Shown here in pieces: positions 23,200 through 31,802 of a stretch of 32,472 nt of DNA. The position numbers were made by a program, and so were the translations under genes. The DNA comes from an uncultured Lachnospiraceae bacterium. Lineage in GTDB: Bacteria; Bacillota; Clostridia; Lachnospirales; Lachnospiraceae. The stretch's first letter is position 1, and every line of letters begins with the position of its first letter. Location: assembly GCA_910588295.1 (NCBI GenBank), contig CAJUQO010000034.1, positions 1 through 32,472 on the forward strand, in the 5' to 3' direction. The notes below the pieces were generated by a model. The model was not told the DNA's origin. It worked only from the letters and a program-made list of their open reading frames with translations, and made no database searches.

Positions 23200-23220
23200 A
23201 TGATCAGGAAAGCATCCCTG

Positions 23221-24417
23221 TCATTCTGCCTTCTCAAGCATTGTCTCCGCAAATATCCCATACCCTTTTGTCGGATCGTTGACAAAGACATGGGTGACGG
23301 CTCCTACCAGGCTGCCGTTCTGAAGGATCGGCGCGCCGGACATGCCCTGGACGATGCCGCCGGTGGCCTCAAGAAGTTTCGGATCCGTGACATGAATGAT
23401 GAAGCTTTTGTTGACCTCTTTCTGATTCAGGCTGATCTCCTGGATTTCCACCTCGAATTCCTCCACCCCGTCGCCGATGTCGCAGAGAATACTAGCCCCG
23501 CCGAGTTCAATATCCTGTTTCAACGTCACCGGCGCCGTCAGCCCCGGTTCTTCTGAGGCATCTACATGACCAAAGATACCGCAGGGCTCATTCTGTTCGA
23601 TGGCGCCAAGGAGATTTTCTTCATTATAAAATATGCTTCCTTTCAACTCTCCGGGATTTCCCACGGAACCTTTGGAAACGTCCAGGATATGGGCTTTATA
23701 CAGCAGCCCCCGGGACAGATCCAGCATTTTCCCCGTATCCATGTCGCTGATTCCATGGCCCAGCGCGCCAAAACGCCCGTCCTCCGTCACGAAAGTCAAT
23801 GTCCCCACGCCCTGCAGGTTGTCGCGCACCCATATCCCCAGCTTATAAGTGCCATCCTCCGTCAGTTGGGGCGTCAGGGAGTATTCGATGGACTCGCCGT
23901 TGCGCAGCACCGACAGGGTGAGCGCTTCTCCATGGTTTTCTGAGAGGCGGCTGATCAGTTCCTGCTTGGATGAGACCGATCGACCGTCTATTTCTTTAAT
24001 GTAATCCCCCGGCTTTACGATATGCTCCGCTGGGGAGCATTCCAGTCCCGTGTCATCGTAGAGCGTACCGGCGTCAATGATCATCACGCCGTCTGTCTCC
24101 ATATAAATCCCCACCGCCTCACCGGACACGCACAGCTCCTGACGATCCAGCGTCTCCACCTTCACCGTTTTTAAGGGAAGTACATGCCCAAGGGATACGT
24201 CTATGGTATAGGATCCCCCGTTTCCTGTCTCCACTGTATCGGCGAAGGTGAGAAGCGGCTGGGAAAGCGCATCCCCCAGCCCGCCGCTCTCCCCGCTGTA
24301 TACATAGAGTTTATCCGGGATGGATGCCAGAATCGTCTGGTATGTCCAGAAGAGCATACCTGCTCCAGTAAAGGCCAGGAGGCAGAACTGCTTCCCGCGT
24401 CTGAACCGGTGTTTCAT
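23221..24417 (-). CDS. spoIVB: SpoIVB serine peptidase (sporulation)
   Basis: A 398-residue forespore peptidase secreted into the space between mother cell and spore, where it cleaves SpoIVFA to trigger sigma-K activation. One N-terminal membrane anchor (about 10-32) is followed by a PDZ domain (about 105-185, with PGDYIKEIDGRSVSS) and the S55 peptidase domain: GIWVRDNLQGVGTLTF, catalytic H221 in ALGHGIS and S360 in VQGMSGAPILQNG. The ATG at 24417 has AAAGGATG about 8 bases upstream. recN precedes it as usual, but spo0A, the common next gene, is missing; a palindromic repeat and the RelA/hsd island follow. Its presence indicates a spore-forming lineage. Confidence 0.95.
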   Translation of the reverse strand: MKHRFRRGKQFCLLAFTGAGMLFWTYQTILASIPDKLYVYSGESGGLGDALSQPLLTFADTVETGNGGSYTIDVSLGHVLPLKTVKVETLDRQELCVSGEAVGIYMETDGVMIIDAGTLYDDTGLECSPAEHIVKPGDYIKEIDGRSVSSKQELISRLSENHGEALTLSVLRNGESIEYSLTPQLTEDGTYKLGIWVRDNLQGVGTLTFVTEDGRFGALGHGISDMDTGKMLDLSRGLLYKAHILDVSKGSVGNPGELKGSIFYNEENLLGAIEQNEPCGIFGHVDASEEPGLTAPVTLKQDIELGGASILCDIGDGVEEFEVEIQEISLNQKEVNKSFIIHVTDPKLLEATGGIVQGMSGAPILQNGSLVGAVTHVFVNDPTKGYGIFAETMLEKAE

Positions 24418-24473
24418 TGAATCACATCCTTTCTGCTCTTCGATCTTTCAGGCTTTTTCACAAAAACAGCATG

Positions 24474-24504
24474 AAAAAAGGATATAGAGCATTGTTCTAT
24501 ATCC
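24474..24504 (-). terminator. recN terminator
   Basis: A perfect 9-bp GGATATAGA/TCTATATCC stem (24480-24504) is followed on the minus strand by TTTTTT (24479-24474). It separates recN from spoIVB, so spoIVB needs its own, probably sporulation-specific, promoter between 24418 and 24473; none was recognised with confidence. Confidence 0.8.
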
Positions 24505-24602
24505 TCAGCCTGATTCTAGTATGTGATCGTCGGACTTATTTCAAACTAACAGTTACAGACAGTACTGCCAGAAGCCGACCGAATCTGACATTTTTTTCAA
24601 AA

Positions 24603-26285
24603 TCATATATTTTTAAACTGCCGGGCCAGTTTTCGCATCTCGACGGCATTCTCCAGCACCCGATCCGTGATCTCGGCGCCGCCCAGCATCCGGGCCAGCT
24701 CCTCACAGGCGCCGTCCTCCGACAGACGGTATACGCCGGTATGGGTAGCGCCCTTTTCTACCGTCTTACGGATCTCAAAATGGGAATCCGCCATGGCCGC
24801 GATCTGGGGCAGATGGGTGATGCAGATCACCTGACAATGGGCCGCGATCAGCGCCATTTTCTCCGACACTTTCTGGGCCGTCCGCCCGCTGATGCCGGTA
24901 TCGATCTCATCGAAGATCAGCGTCTCTGTGTGATCCTGCTCCGCCAGAAGGGTACGGATTGCCAGCATGATCCGGGACAGCTCGCCGCCGGAAGCCACCG
25001 CGGCCAGAGGCCTGACCGGCTCGCCGGGATTTGCCGCAATCTGGAATTCTATGCTATCCGTCCCCTTTTCCGAAAAATGCCCCGTCTCCTCAAATTGGAT
25101 ATGAAAACGAACGTCCGCAAAATTCAGGTCTTTCAGATGCTCCGTCAGTTTCTTTTCAAACTGTTTCGCACATTTTTTGCGCAGCCCTGAGAGTTTTTCA
25201 CACAGGCCGGAAAGCTGTTTTTCCAGAGCCGACAATCTGGCTTCCTGTTCCTTTTTACAAGCCTCATAATGGTTCAGTCTGTCCAGTTCCTGTCGCTTTA
25301 TCCCGGCGTATTCCTGTATTTTTTCAACAGAATTTCCATATTTTGACTTGATATGGTTGATTTGATCCAGCCGCTCCGACACGGAATAAAACTCTTCCTC
25401 GGAAAACGTCAGATCCGACAGGTAATCCGACAGCTCCCTGTTGAAATCCCCCAGCATCCCGTCGATATCGGCGAGAGTATCGGCAAGCTGCTGCAGGGCG
25501 TCGTCACAGGATACGATCCCCTGGATGCTCTGGGCCGCCCGTCCCAGAATCGTGCCGGCGCTTATATCGCTGTCCCCGTCCGTCATCTCATAGATCTCAT
25601 TCAGCGTGGCCGCGATCCGCTGGCTGTTGGACATCCGGCGGTAGGACGCCTCCAGCTCCTCATCTTCGCCGGGCCGCAGCGCTGCTTCCTCAATTTCGTT
25701 CAGCTCATACTCCAGGAAATCGATCTCCCGTTTTCGCTGTTCTTCATCCATGCAATACTCTTCCAGAGCCTTGCGGCAGGCCCTGTACTCCCGGAAACAG
25801 GCCGCTGTCTGCTCCAGCGCCAGCCCGATCTTTGCCCTGCCGTAATCATCCAGATAATCCAGCTGACGATTTTTATACAGCAGAGACTGGTGCTCGTGCT
25901 GGCCGTGGATGTCCAGAAGCACCTCCGCCACCCGCCTGAGCTGGGCCGCTGTGCTGATCTCTCCGTTGATCTTGCAGATACTCCGCCCCGCGCTGATCTT
26001 ACGGCTTAAGATCACCTGTCCGTCCTCGGCCGTTGCATCCAGCTCTTCAAGGAGTTTCTCTATATCCGGGTCATGGATCTGAAAAACCAGTTCCGCCAGG
26101 GCCGTATCCGCTCCCTCCCGTATCATATCTTTGGAAACTTTTTTCCCCAGGGCCACGCCCACCGAATCGATCAAAATAGATTTACCGGCTCCGGTTTCAC
26201 CGGTCAAAATGTTGAGGCCGGGGCCAAAATCCACCTCCGCCTCATCGATCAGGGCAATATTTTTTACATGTACATGTGTCAGCAT
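24603..26285 (-). CDS. recN: DNA repair protein RecN
   Basis: A 560-residue SMC-like ATPase that gathers at double-strand breaks and helps recombination repair. Walker A GETGAGKSILIDSV near residues 29-42, a long central coiled coil (about 150-380), signature ASGGELSRIMLAIR and Walker B LIFDEIDTGISG near the C-terminus define the family; the length is typical. The ATG at 26285 has TGAGGTAA just upstream. It follows argR by 46 bases and the two are probably co-transcribed from the promoter at 26873-26901, an arrangement seen in many Clostridia and Bacilli. A clear terminator ends the unit at 24474-24504. Confidence 0.96.
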   Translation of the reverse strand: MLTHVHVKNIALIDEAEVDFGPGLNILTGETGAGKSILIDSVGVALGKKVSKDMIREGADTALAELVFQIHDPDIEKLLEELDATAEDGQVILSRKISAGRSICKINGEISTAAQLRRVAEVLLDIHGQHEHQSLLYKNRQLDYLDDYGRAKIGLALEQTAACFREYRACRKALEEYCMDEEQRKREIDFLEYELNEIEEAALRPGEDEELEASYRRMSNSQRIAATLNEIYEMTDGDSDISAGTILGRAAQSIQGIVSCDDALQQLADTLADIDGMLGDFNRELSDYLSDLTFSEEEFYSVSERLDQINHIKSKYGNSVEKIQEYAGIKRQELDRLNHYEACKKEQEARLSALEKQLSGLCEKLSGLRKKCAKQFEKKLTEHLKDLNFADVRFHIQFEETGHFSEKGTDSIEFQIAANPGEPVRPLAAVASGGELSRIMLAIRTLLAEQDHTETLIFDEIDTGISGRTAQKVSEKMALIAAHCQVICITHLPQIAAMADSHFEIRKTVEKGATHTGVYRLSEDGACEELARMLGGAEITDRVLENAVEMRKLARQFKNI

Positions 26286-26331
26286 CTTTTACCTCAGTCT
26301 GTGAAACACACTCTCTTCAGCAAATATTTTG

Positions 26332-26778
26332 TTACATCATCTTTTCAATATGTTCTTTCACCTTAATTGCATCCTCCGCGGAACGGGTGGCGCACATGAT
26401 CGTATTGTCCCCGGCAATACAGCCCACCACTTCCTTGATCTGCATCTCATCAAGGGCCGTAGCCGCCGCCATGGCCATACCCTGGACCGTATGGATCACC
26501 AGCAGATTCTGTGCCGTATCCATGGAAACAAACGCATTCTGCAGAGCACGGATATACTTACTTCCCAGCCCCTGTTCCTCCTCCATCCGGGCCGCATAAC
26601 GGGATTTCCCGTCGGGGCCCGCCGTCTTCGTCAGCTTCATCTCCCGGATATCCCGGGACACCGTGGCCTGGGTCACCTTAAACCCCGATTCCTTAAGCCT
26701 TCGGGCCAGATCCTCCTGCGTATCCACCACCTCACAGCTGATCAGCTCCAGGATCTTCGCCTGTCTCGCCAGCTTCAT
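26332..26778 (-). CDS. argR: Arginine repressor
   Basis: A 148-residue repressor of arginine metabolism genes (ArgR/AhrC). The N-terminal winged helix (RQAKILELISCEVVDTQEDL, VTQATVSRDIREMKLTK) binds ARG boxes; the C-terminal domain (LVIHTVQGMAMAAATALDEM, EVVGCIAGDNTIM) forms hexamers and binds arginine through the GDNTI region, where many homologues have GDDT. The ATG at 26778 has TGGAGG 7-8 bases upstream. The promoter overlaps the end of nadK, and a 12-base repeat at and after the -10 suggests self-repression. recN lies downstream in the same direction. Confidence 0.96.
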   Translation of the reverse strand: MKLARQAKILELISCEVVDTQEDLARRLKESGFKVTQATVSRDIREMKLTKTAGPDGKSRYAARMEEEQGLGSKYIRALQNAFVSMDTAQNLLVIHTVQGMAMAAATALDEMQIKEVVGCIAGDNTIMCATRSAEDAIKVKEHIEKMM

Positions 26779-26800
26779 GTCTTACCTCCATCACTTAACC

Positions 26801-26812
26801 AGCATGTATATT
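26801..26812. repeat. Candidate ARG box, copy 2
   Basis: AGCATGTATATT here is identical to 26864-26875, 63 bp apart. It lies in the argR leader, 22 bases before the start codon, where ArgR bound at both copies could close a loop. Confidence 0.4.
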
Positions 26813-26863
26813 GAAAAACTATAACTGTCCCGTACATTCGCTGAACAATCGCAAAAATGTATG

Positions 26864-26901
26864 AGCATGTATATTCTAGCACTCTTGTAAACAATTTTCA
26901 A
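26864..26901 (-). promoter_or_regulatory. argR-recN promoter with candidate ARG box
   Basis: On the minus strand TTGAAA (26901-26896), a 17-base spacer and TAGAAT (26878-26873). AGCATGTATATT (26864-26875, plus strand) overlaps the -10 and recurs at 26801-26812. AT-rich boxes of this TGTATA type resemble ArgR operators. The -35 overlaps the nadK stop codon. Confidence 0.6.
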
Positions 26902-27761
26902 TTCACACTCATCTTCTTTCGCAGCGTCTCCAGGAAGCTCCGGTTGCTGATCTTGACGATCTGCGTATCCTGCTGGGCCCGCTCGATCTCGATCCGGTCG
27001 CCGGTCACCAGGCGGATGCTGGTATCTCCGTCGAAAAAAGCCATCCCTTTCTCCTCGCTGCCGTCCCTCCCCGGCCCGATCTCCACCACGATCTTATCAT
27101 CGGGCGAAAACACAATACTCCTGGTATTTAAGGTATGAGGCGCCAGCGGCGTCATCAGAAGCATATAAGCCCCCGGCGCGACGATGGGCCCCCCGGCAGA
27201 CAGGCTGTACCCCGTGGAACCGGTGGGTGTGGAGATGATGATGCCGTCAGCCTTATAGGCGGTCAGAAAAGAGCCGTTGACGTAGCTCAAAAAATTCACC
27301 ACCCGCAGCATCCCCTCCCGGCTGATCACGATATCATTCAACGCCAGATCCCGGGCGATCTGTTTACCCTTATGATACACCGTCCCCTGCAGCATCATGC
27401 GCCGCTCAATGGTGTAATCCCCCCGGATCATCTGATCCAGGGCCGGGATGATCTTGTTCCGGTCGATCTCAGCCAGATACCCCAGCGTGCCCAGATTAAT
27501 GCCCAGCAGAGGGATATTTCTGTCCACCAGATCCCTGGCCGCCTGCAAAAGTGTGCCGTCGCCGCCCAGCACGATGATGCAGTCCACATCCTCCGGGATC
27601 TGGCTGGCGTCCGTATAGTGGTAATCCTCACCGCCGGCATGGCGGACGGCGCTTCTGACCGTACAGCGCCGTCCCTGTTCTTTCAGATAATTTTCAATCT
27701 GTCCGGTGACGGTGAATTCTTTATCCTTGATATCATTCGTAATAACATAAAAATGCTGCAT
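26898..27761 (-). CDS. nadK: NAD kinase
   Basis: Phosphorylates NAD to NADP. The 287-residue protein has the family motifs: GGDGT at 66-70 in IIVLGGDGTLLQAA, ALNDIVISR, and STPTGSTGYSLSAGGPIV. Start M at 27761 (MQHFYVITNDIKDKEF) has TGAGG 7 bases upstream; longer readings to 27779 lack a ribosome site. It follows tlyA after 86 bases, and the tlyA-nadK-argR-recN order is conserved in Clostridia. Its stop overlaps the argR promoter. Confidence 0.96.
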   Translation of the reverse strand: MQHFYVITNDIKDKEFTVTGQIENYLKEQGRRCTVRSAVRHAGGEDYHYTDASQIPEDVDCIIVLGGDGTLLQAARDLVDRNIPLLGINLGTLGYLAEIDRNKIIPALDQMIRGDYTIERRMMLQGTVYHKGKQIARDLALNDIVISREGMLRVVNFLSYVNGSFLTAYKADGIIISTPTGSTGYSLSAGGPIVAPGAYMLLMTPLAPHTLNTRSIVFSPDDKIVVEIGPGRDGSEEKGMAFFDGDTSIRLVTGDRIEIERAQQDTQIVKISNRSFLETLRKKMSVN

Positions 27762-27847
27762 AGAAAACCTCATAATCATTATCCGGCAGATCTACGCAGC
27801 TTCCAAAAGGATGCTGGCGTATACTGCACAGACCGCATAATAAGGAG

Positions 27848-28660
27848 TTATTTATCCAATGTCAGATGAGCCTGCTCCACCACCTGGCCGGGATCTGCCA
27901 GAGACAACCGCATTTCCTCTCCCTCCTCTGAACCCTTTTTCAGATGAAGCAGGTATTCAATATTGCCCTCCGGCCCTTTGATCGGCGAAAACTCCAGATG
28001 GCATACCGCAAATCCGACAGACCGGGCATAGGCGGCCACTTTCTCAATAACCTCCAGATGTACGGCGGCATCCCGCACCACGCCCTTTTTGCCCACCTTC
28101 TCCCGGCCCGCCTCAAACTGGGGTTTGATCAGACATACCACCTCGCCGCCGTCGGCCAAGAGCTCCTTCACCGGGCCCAGCACTTTGGTCAGCGAGATAA
28201 AGGACACATCAATGGAAATAAAAGAAGGCTGCTCCCCGATATCACCGGGAACTACATAGCGGATATTCGTCCGCTCCATACAGACCACCCGCCCGTCGTT
28301 TCGCAGCTTCCAGTCCAGCTGGCCGTGGCCCACATCCACGGCGTAAACCTTTACGGCGCCGTTTTGCAGCATACAGTCGGTAAATCCGCCCGTGGAAGCC
28401 CCCACATCCATGCAGATCCGGCCGGACAGCTCCAGCCCGAAATGACTCATGGCTTTCTCCAGCTTCAGGCCGCCGCGGCTGACATAGGGAAGGGTATGGC
28501 CCCGCACCTCGATCTGCGCCGTATCGGGAAAGGAAGCGCCTGCCTTGTCCTCTTTCTGACCGTTCACATAGACGGCCCCGGCCATGATCACGGCCTTGGC
28601 CTTCTCCCGGGAAGGGGCCAGGTTCCTTTTCACCAGCAGAATATCCAGACGCTCCTTCAT
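27848..28660 (-). CDS. tlyA: TlyA family rRNA 2'-O-methyltransferase
   Basis: A 270-residue RNA methyltransferase, historically called hemolysin A. Residues 1-60 form an S4 RNA-binding domain (RLDILLVKRNLAPSREKAK, GAVYVNG). The FtsJ-like domain has the S-adenosylmethionine loop MDVGASTGGFTDC (84-96), then VDVGHGQLDWKLR and ISIDVSFISL. By homology it methylates 16S and/or 23S rRNA; in mycobacteria loss gives capreomycin resistance. Start ATG 28660 has AGGAGG about 11 bases upstream. It follows dxs after 34 bases, the usual dxs-tlyA-nadK order. Confidence 0.94.
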   Translation of the reverse strand: MKERLDILLVKRNLAPSREKAKAVIMAGAVYVNGQKEDKAGASFPDTAQIEVRGHTLPYVSRGGLKLEKAMSHFGLELSGRICMDVGASTGGFTDCMLQNGAVKVYAVDVGHGQLDWKLRNDGRVVCMERTNIRYVVPGDIGEQPSFISIDVSFISLTKVLGPVKELLADGGEVVCLIKPQFEAGREKVGKKGVVRDAAVHLEVIEKVAAYARSVGFAVCHLEFSPIKGPEGNIEYLLHLKKGSEEGEEMRLSLADPGQVVEQAHLTLDK

Positions 28661-28694
28661 CCGTTCCCGTCCTCCTGTTTTCCCAGATATTCTC

Positions 28695-30575
28695 TCATCG
28701 CGCTTTCTCCTCCTGACAATCCAGGCGGGCCAGCACCTGCTTTGCCACGGAGCGGGCGTCCATACCCAGCTCCCGTTTCAGCTCCTCCGGCGTCCCCTGG
28801 CTGATGAAGCGGTCACTGATGCCGACCTTATCCACGACAATCCCTTTACATTTTTCATACAGATAATCCGAAGCCCGCTCGCCAAAGCCGCCGCAGAGCA
28901 CATTTTCCTCCAGCGTCACAAAGTACGTATGACTTTTCAGCAGACTGTCCAGCAGATCCGTATCCATGGGTTTCACAAACCGCATATTCACCACTGTCGG
29001 ACATACGCCCCCGGCTTCCAGATAGCCGACAGCCTCCATGGCCGTCTGCACCATGCTGCCCACTGCCAGAAGAGCCACCCGGCTCCCGAGACGGATCACC
29101 TCCGCCTGTCCAGTGTGTATCTCATGCCGCTGGCCGCTAAGTCCCTCCCAAGCTGTTCCTTTGGGATAACGCACCGCCACCGGGCCGTCCGTCTCGATGG
29201 CATAGGCCATCATGTCGGCCAGCTCCCACCGGTTCTTGGGGGCCAGAATCTTCATATTCGGCATCATAGACAGATAGGACAGGTCGAAACAGCCCTGATG
29301 GGTCTCGCCGTCCCCGCCCACCAGACCGGAACGATCCAGGGCAAACACCACATGAAGGTTCTGCATACACACATCCTGGAGCAGCTGATCCACCGCCCGC
29401 TGAAGGAACGAGGAATAGATGGCCACCACCGGAACGAGCCCTCCCAGGGCCAGCCCCGCCGCAAAGGTCACCGCATGCTGCTCGGCAATTCCCACATCAA
29501 AAAGCCTGCCAGGATATGCCTTTCCGAACTGTTTCAGCCCCGTACCTTCCTGCATGGCCGCCGTCACAGCCACCACCCTGGGATTCTCCAGGCCGCATTT
29601 TTTCATGGCCGAGGCGAATACATCCGTATAATCCGGTTTCCGTTTGGCCTTCTTCGGACGGCCCGTCTCGACCTCAAAGGGGCCCGTTCCGTGAAAATGG
29701 TCGGGATGACGCTCTGCCGGGAGATACCCGCAGCCCTTTTTCGTCAGCACATGGACGATGACGGGGCCTTCCATCCGAGCGGCTTCCCGGAATACCCGGA
29801 TCATCTGCCGGATATTGTGCCCGTCCACCGGGCCCAGATAGGTAATACCCAGATCCTCAAAAAGCATCCCCGGGATCACAAGCTGTTTGATACTGCTTTT
29901 TGTCCTGCGCAAAGTCGTGACGATATGTTCACCCACGCCGGGCACCCGCTTTAACGCGTTGGCCACACCCATTTTCAGATCCGTGTAGGCCGCCGTCGTC
30001 CGGATATCGCCGAGATAGCGGGACATGCCGCCCACATTGGGAGAGATGGACATGGTGTTATCATTCAGGATCATAACATAGTTTGTTTTCAAATCCGCTG
30101 CGTTGTTGAGGGCCTCAAAAGCCATTCCCCCGGTCAGGGAGCCGTCCCCGATCACAGAAAACACTTTGTAATCCTGTTTCAGCAGATCCCTGGCCTGCAC
30201 ATAGCCCAGCCCTGCGGCCAGAGAGGTGGTGCTGTGCCCCGTATCGAAGGCATCGCAGTCGCTTTCGCTTCGCTTGGGAAAACCGCTCAGCCCCCCCTGC
30301 ATCCGAAGCATATCAAACCCTTCCCTGCGCCCGGTCAGGATCTTATGGGTATAGGCCTGATGCCCCACATCCCAGATCAGCTTATCTCCGGGGAAATCCA
30401 GAATCCGGTGCAGGGCAATGGTGAGCTCCACCACGCCCAGATTGGAAGCCAGATGACCGCCGGTGACACTGATCTTTTCAATCAGAAACTGACGGATCTC
30501 ATCGGCCAGAAGAGGCAGCTGCGCCATATCCAGCTTCTTTACGTCGTTTGCTTTTTTTATCTTTTCCAGTATCAT
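28695..30575 (-). CDS. dxs: 1-deoxy-D-xylulose-5-phosphate synthase
   Basis: Condenses pyruvate and glyceraldehyde-3-phosphate to DXP, the entry to the MEP isoprenoid pathway and to thiamine and pyridoxal synthesis. The 626 residues show the full transketolase-like order: HLASNLGVVELTIALH, WDVGHQAYTHKILTGR, the thiamine diphosphate motif GDGSLTGGMAFEALNNA with NDN, DGHN, then the pyrimidine domain (DVGIAEQHAVTFAAGLA, DRSGLVGGDGETHQG) and the C-terminal transketolase domain (LLAVGSMVQTAMEA). Start ATG 30575 lies 10 bases after the ispA stop, so it is co-transcribed with ispA, whose substrate pathway it feeds. Confidence 0.97.
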   Translation of the reverse strand: MILEKIKKANDVKKLDMAQLPLLADEIRQFLIEKISVTGGHLASNLGVVELTIALHRILDFPGDKLIWDVGHQAYTHKILTGRREGFDMLRMQGGLSGFPKRSESDCDAFDTGHSTTSLAAGLGYVQARDLLKQDYKVFSVIGDGSLTGGMAFEALNNAADLKTNYVMILNDNTMSISPNVGGMSRYLGDIRTTAAYTDLKMGVANALKRVPGVGEHIVTTLRRTKSSIKQLVIPGMLFEDLGITYLGPVDGHNIRQMIRVFREAARMEGPVIVHVLTKKGCGYLPAERHPDHFHGTGPFEVETGRPKKAKRKPDYTDVFASAMKKCGLENPRVVAVTAAMQEGTGLKQFGKAYPGRLFDVGIAEQHAVTFAAGLALGGLVPVVAIYSSFLQRAVDQLLQDVCMQNLHVVFALDRSGLVGGDGETHQGCFDLSYLSMMPNMKILAPKNRWELADMMAYAIETDGPVAVRYPKGTAWEGLSGQRHEIHTGQAEVIRLGSRVALLAVGSMVQTAMEAVGYLEAGGVCPTVVNMRFVKPMDTDLLDSLLKSHTYFVTLEENVLCGGFGERASDYLYEKCKGIVVDKVGISDRFISQGTPEELKRELGMDARSVAKQVLARLDCQEEKAR

Positions 30576-30585
30576 AACCGTACCC

Positions 30586-31470
30586 TTACTTTCTCCGCGT
30601 CACCAGGCTGGCGATCAGCTCCAGCAAAAACGGATTCTGCCGGGGAAGCACGTCCAGCGCAGCCATGGCTTTGTCCGACAGCCGGGCCACCTCGGCGCGG
30701 GCTTCCTCTAGACCATGCAGCGTAACATAAGTAACCTTGTGATTCTTCTCATCACTGAATACCGGTTTGCCCAGCTCCCGTGCGTCTCCCGTTACGTCAA
30801 GGATATCATCCTGGATCTGGAAGGCCATACCCACCAGGGCTCCCACCCGTTCCATGGCCATTACATGCTCCTCTGGCGCTCCCGCCAGGATGGCGCCGAT
30901 CATCAGCGGGGCCTCCAGAAGCCGTCCCGTCTTATTTTCGTAGATATATTGCAGCAGCTCACCGGACAGCGGTTTGCCGTCGTTCATCACGTCCACACTC
31001 TGCCCTCCCAGCATTCCATGGATACCGGACTTGTCGGCCAGAACCGCCAGGGCCCGTCCCACCAGCGCCGGATCTCCCATGGCAAAAGCCCGGAAAGCCG
31101 TCTCGTAGGCGTAATTGAGCAGCGCGTCCCCACTCAGAATACCCATGGCCTCCCCGTAAACCACATGGGTGGTCTTTCTGCCCCGGCGCAGCTCATCGTT
31201 GTCCAGCGCGGGCAGATCGTCGTGAACCAGCGAATGGGTATGGATCATCTCGACGGCCGCCATAAAAGGCTCCGCCAGCTTGCCGCTGCCTCCGAACAGC
31301 CGGAAGGCTTCCATCAGAAACATAGGACGCAAACGCTTCCCCCCCGCCGTCATGCTGTAATTCATAGCCGCCGCCAGCTCCTTCGCGAAACCGGCCTCCT
31401 CCGGCAGACAGGACCGCAGACATGCCTCTATGTGATCTTTTCTCTCATTTAATTCCTGTTCAAAACTCAC
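30586..31470 (-). CDS. ispA: Geranylgeranyl/farnesyl diphosphate synthase family
   Basis: An all-helical prenyltransferase (about 294 residues) that chains isopentenyl diphosphate into farnesyl-length products for quinones and undecaprenol. It has GGKRLRPMF, the first aspartate motif HDDLPALDND, then RGRKTTHVVYGE, GGQSVDVM and the second aspartate motif QIQDDILDVTGD with KPVFSDEKNHKVTYV. I prefer the GTG at 31470 (MSFEQELNERK) because GGTGGAG lies 6 bases upstream; a GTG at 31482 is also in frame. It overlaps the xseB end by 11 bases, in the common xseA-xseB-ispA-dxs order. Confidence 0.95.
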   Translation of the reverse strand: MSFEQELNERKDHIEACLRSCLPEEAGFAKELAAAMNYSMTAGGKRLRPMFLMEAFRLFGGSGKLAEPFMAAVEMIHTHSLVHDDLPALDNDELRRGRKTTHVVYGEAMGILSGDALLNYAYETAFRAFAMGDPALVGRALAVLADKSGIHGMLGGQSVDVMNDGKPLSGELLQYIYENKTGRLLEAPLMIGAILAGAPEEHVMAMERVGALVGMAFQIQDDILDVTGDARELGKPVFSDEKNHKVTYVTLHGLEEARAEVARLSDKAMAALDVLPRQNPFLLELIASLVTRRK

Positions 31471-31678
31471 TGTATTCTCCACCTTCGTTGATCTGCAGCA
31501 TTTTCTTCTCTACGCGGTCAATCTTCTCATTGCACAGTTTCAACAGTTCCATGCCCTTTTTATATTCCGTAAAAGAATCCTCCAGGCTGATCTCACGGCT
31601 CTCCAGCTTCTCCACAATGGCGTCCAGCCCGCCGAAAGCCTGCTCCAGCGTCAATTCTTCCTGATCTATTTCCTGCAT
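31460..31678 (-). CDS. xseB: Exodeoxyribonuclease VII small subunit
   Basis: A 72-residue subunit, the normal length, that binds several-fold to XseA to form exonuclease VII, which degrades single-stranded DNA from both ends. The sequence LTLEQAFGGLDAIVEKLESR, then ISLEDSFTEYKKGMELLK is diagnostic of its helical hairpin. I start at ATG 31678 after GGAGGAG (about 4 bases); a longer frame to 31786 has no ribosome site and adds non-family residues. The gap to xseA (124 bases) holds nothing I can identify. Confidence 0.94.
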   Translation of the reverse strand: MQEIDQEELTLEQAFGGLDAIVEKLESREISLEDSFTEYKKGMELLKLCNEKIDRVEKKMLQINEGGEYSEF

Positions 31679-31802
31679 AACTCCTCCTCCCTCCTCATTC
31701 ATCACAGCAATACTCTTTAGATCACTTTCCCGCAGCGTACCCCTGAACATGCGCGGGCCCACAGCGCAGTTATGGCGGCATACCACATCATTTACAGCGC
31801 CG

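Noticed and set aside
31679..31802. A longer xseB N-terminus reaching 31786
   Set aside because: The added residues do not resemble the family and no ribosome site precedes them, whereas GGAGGAG stands before 31678.
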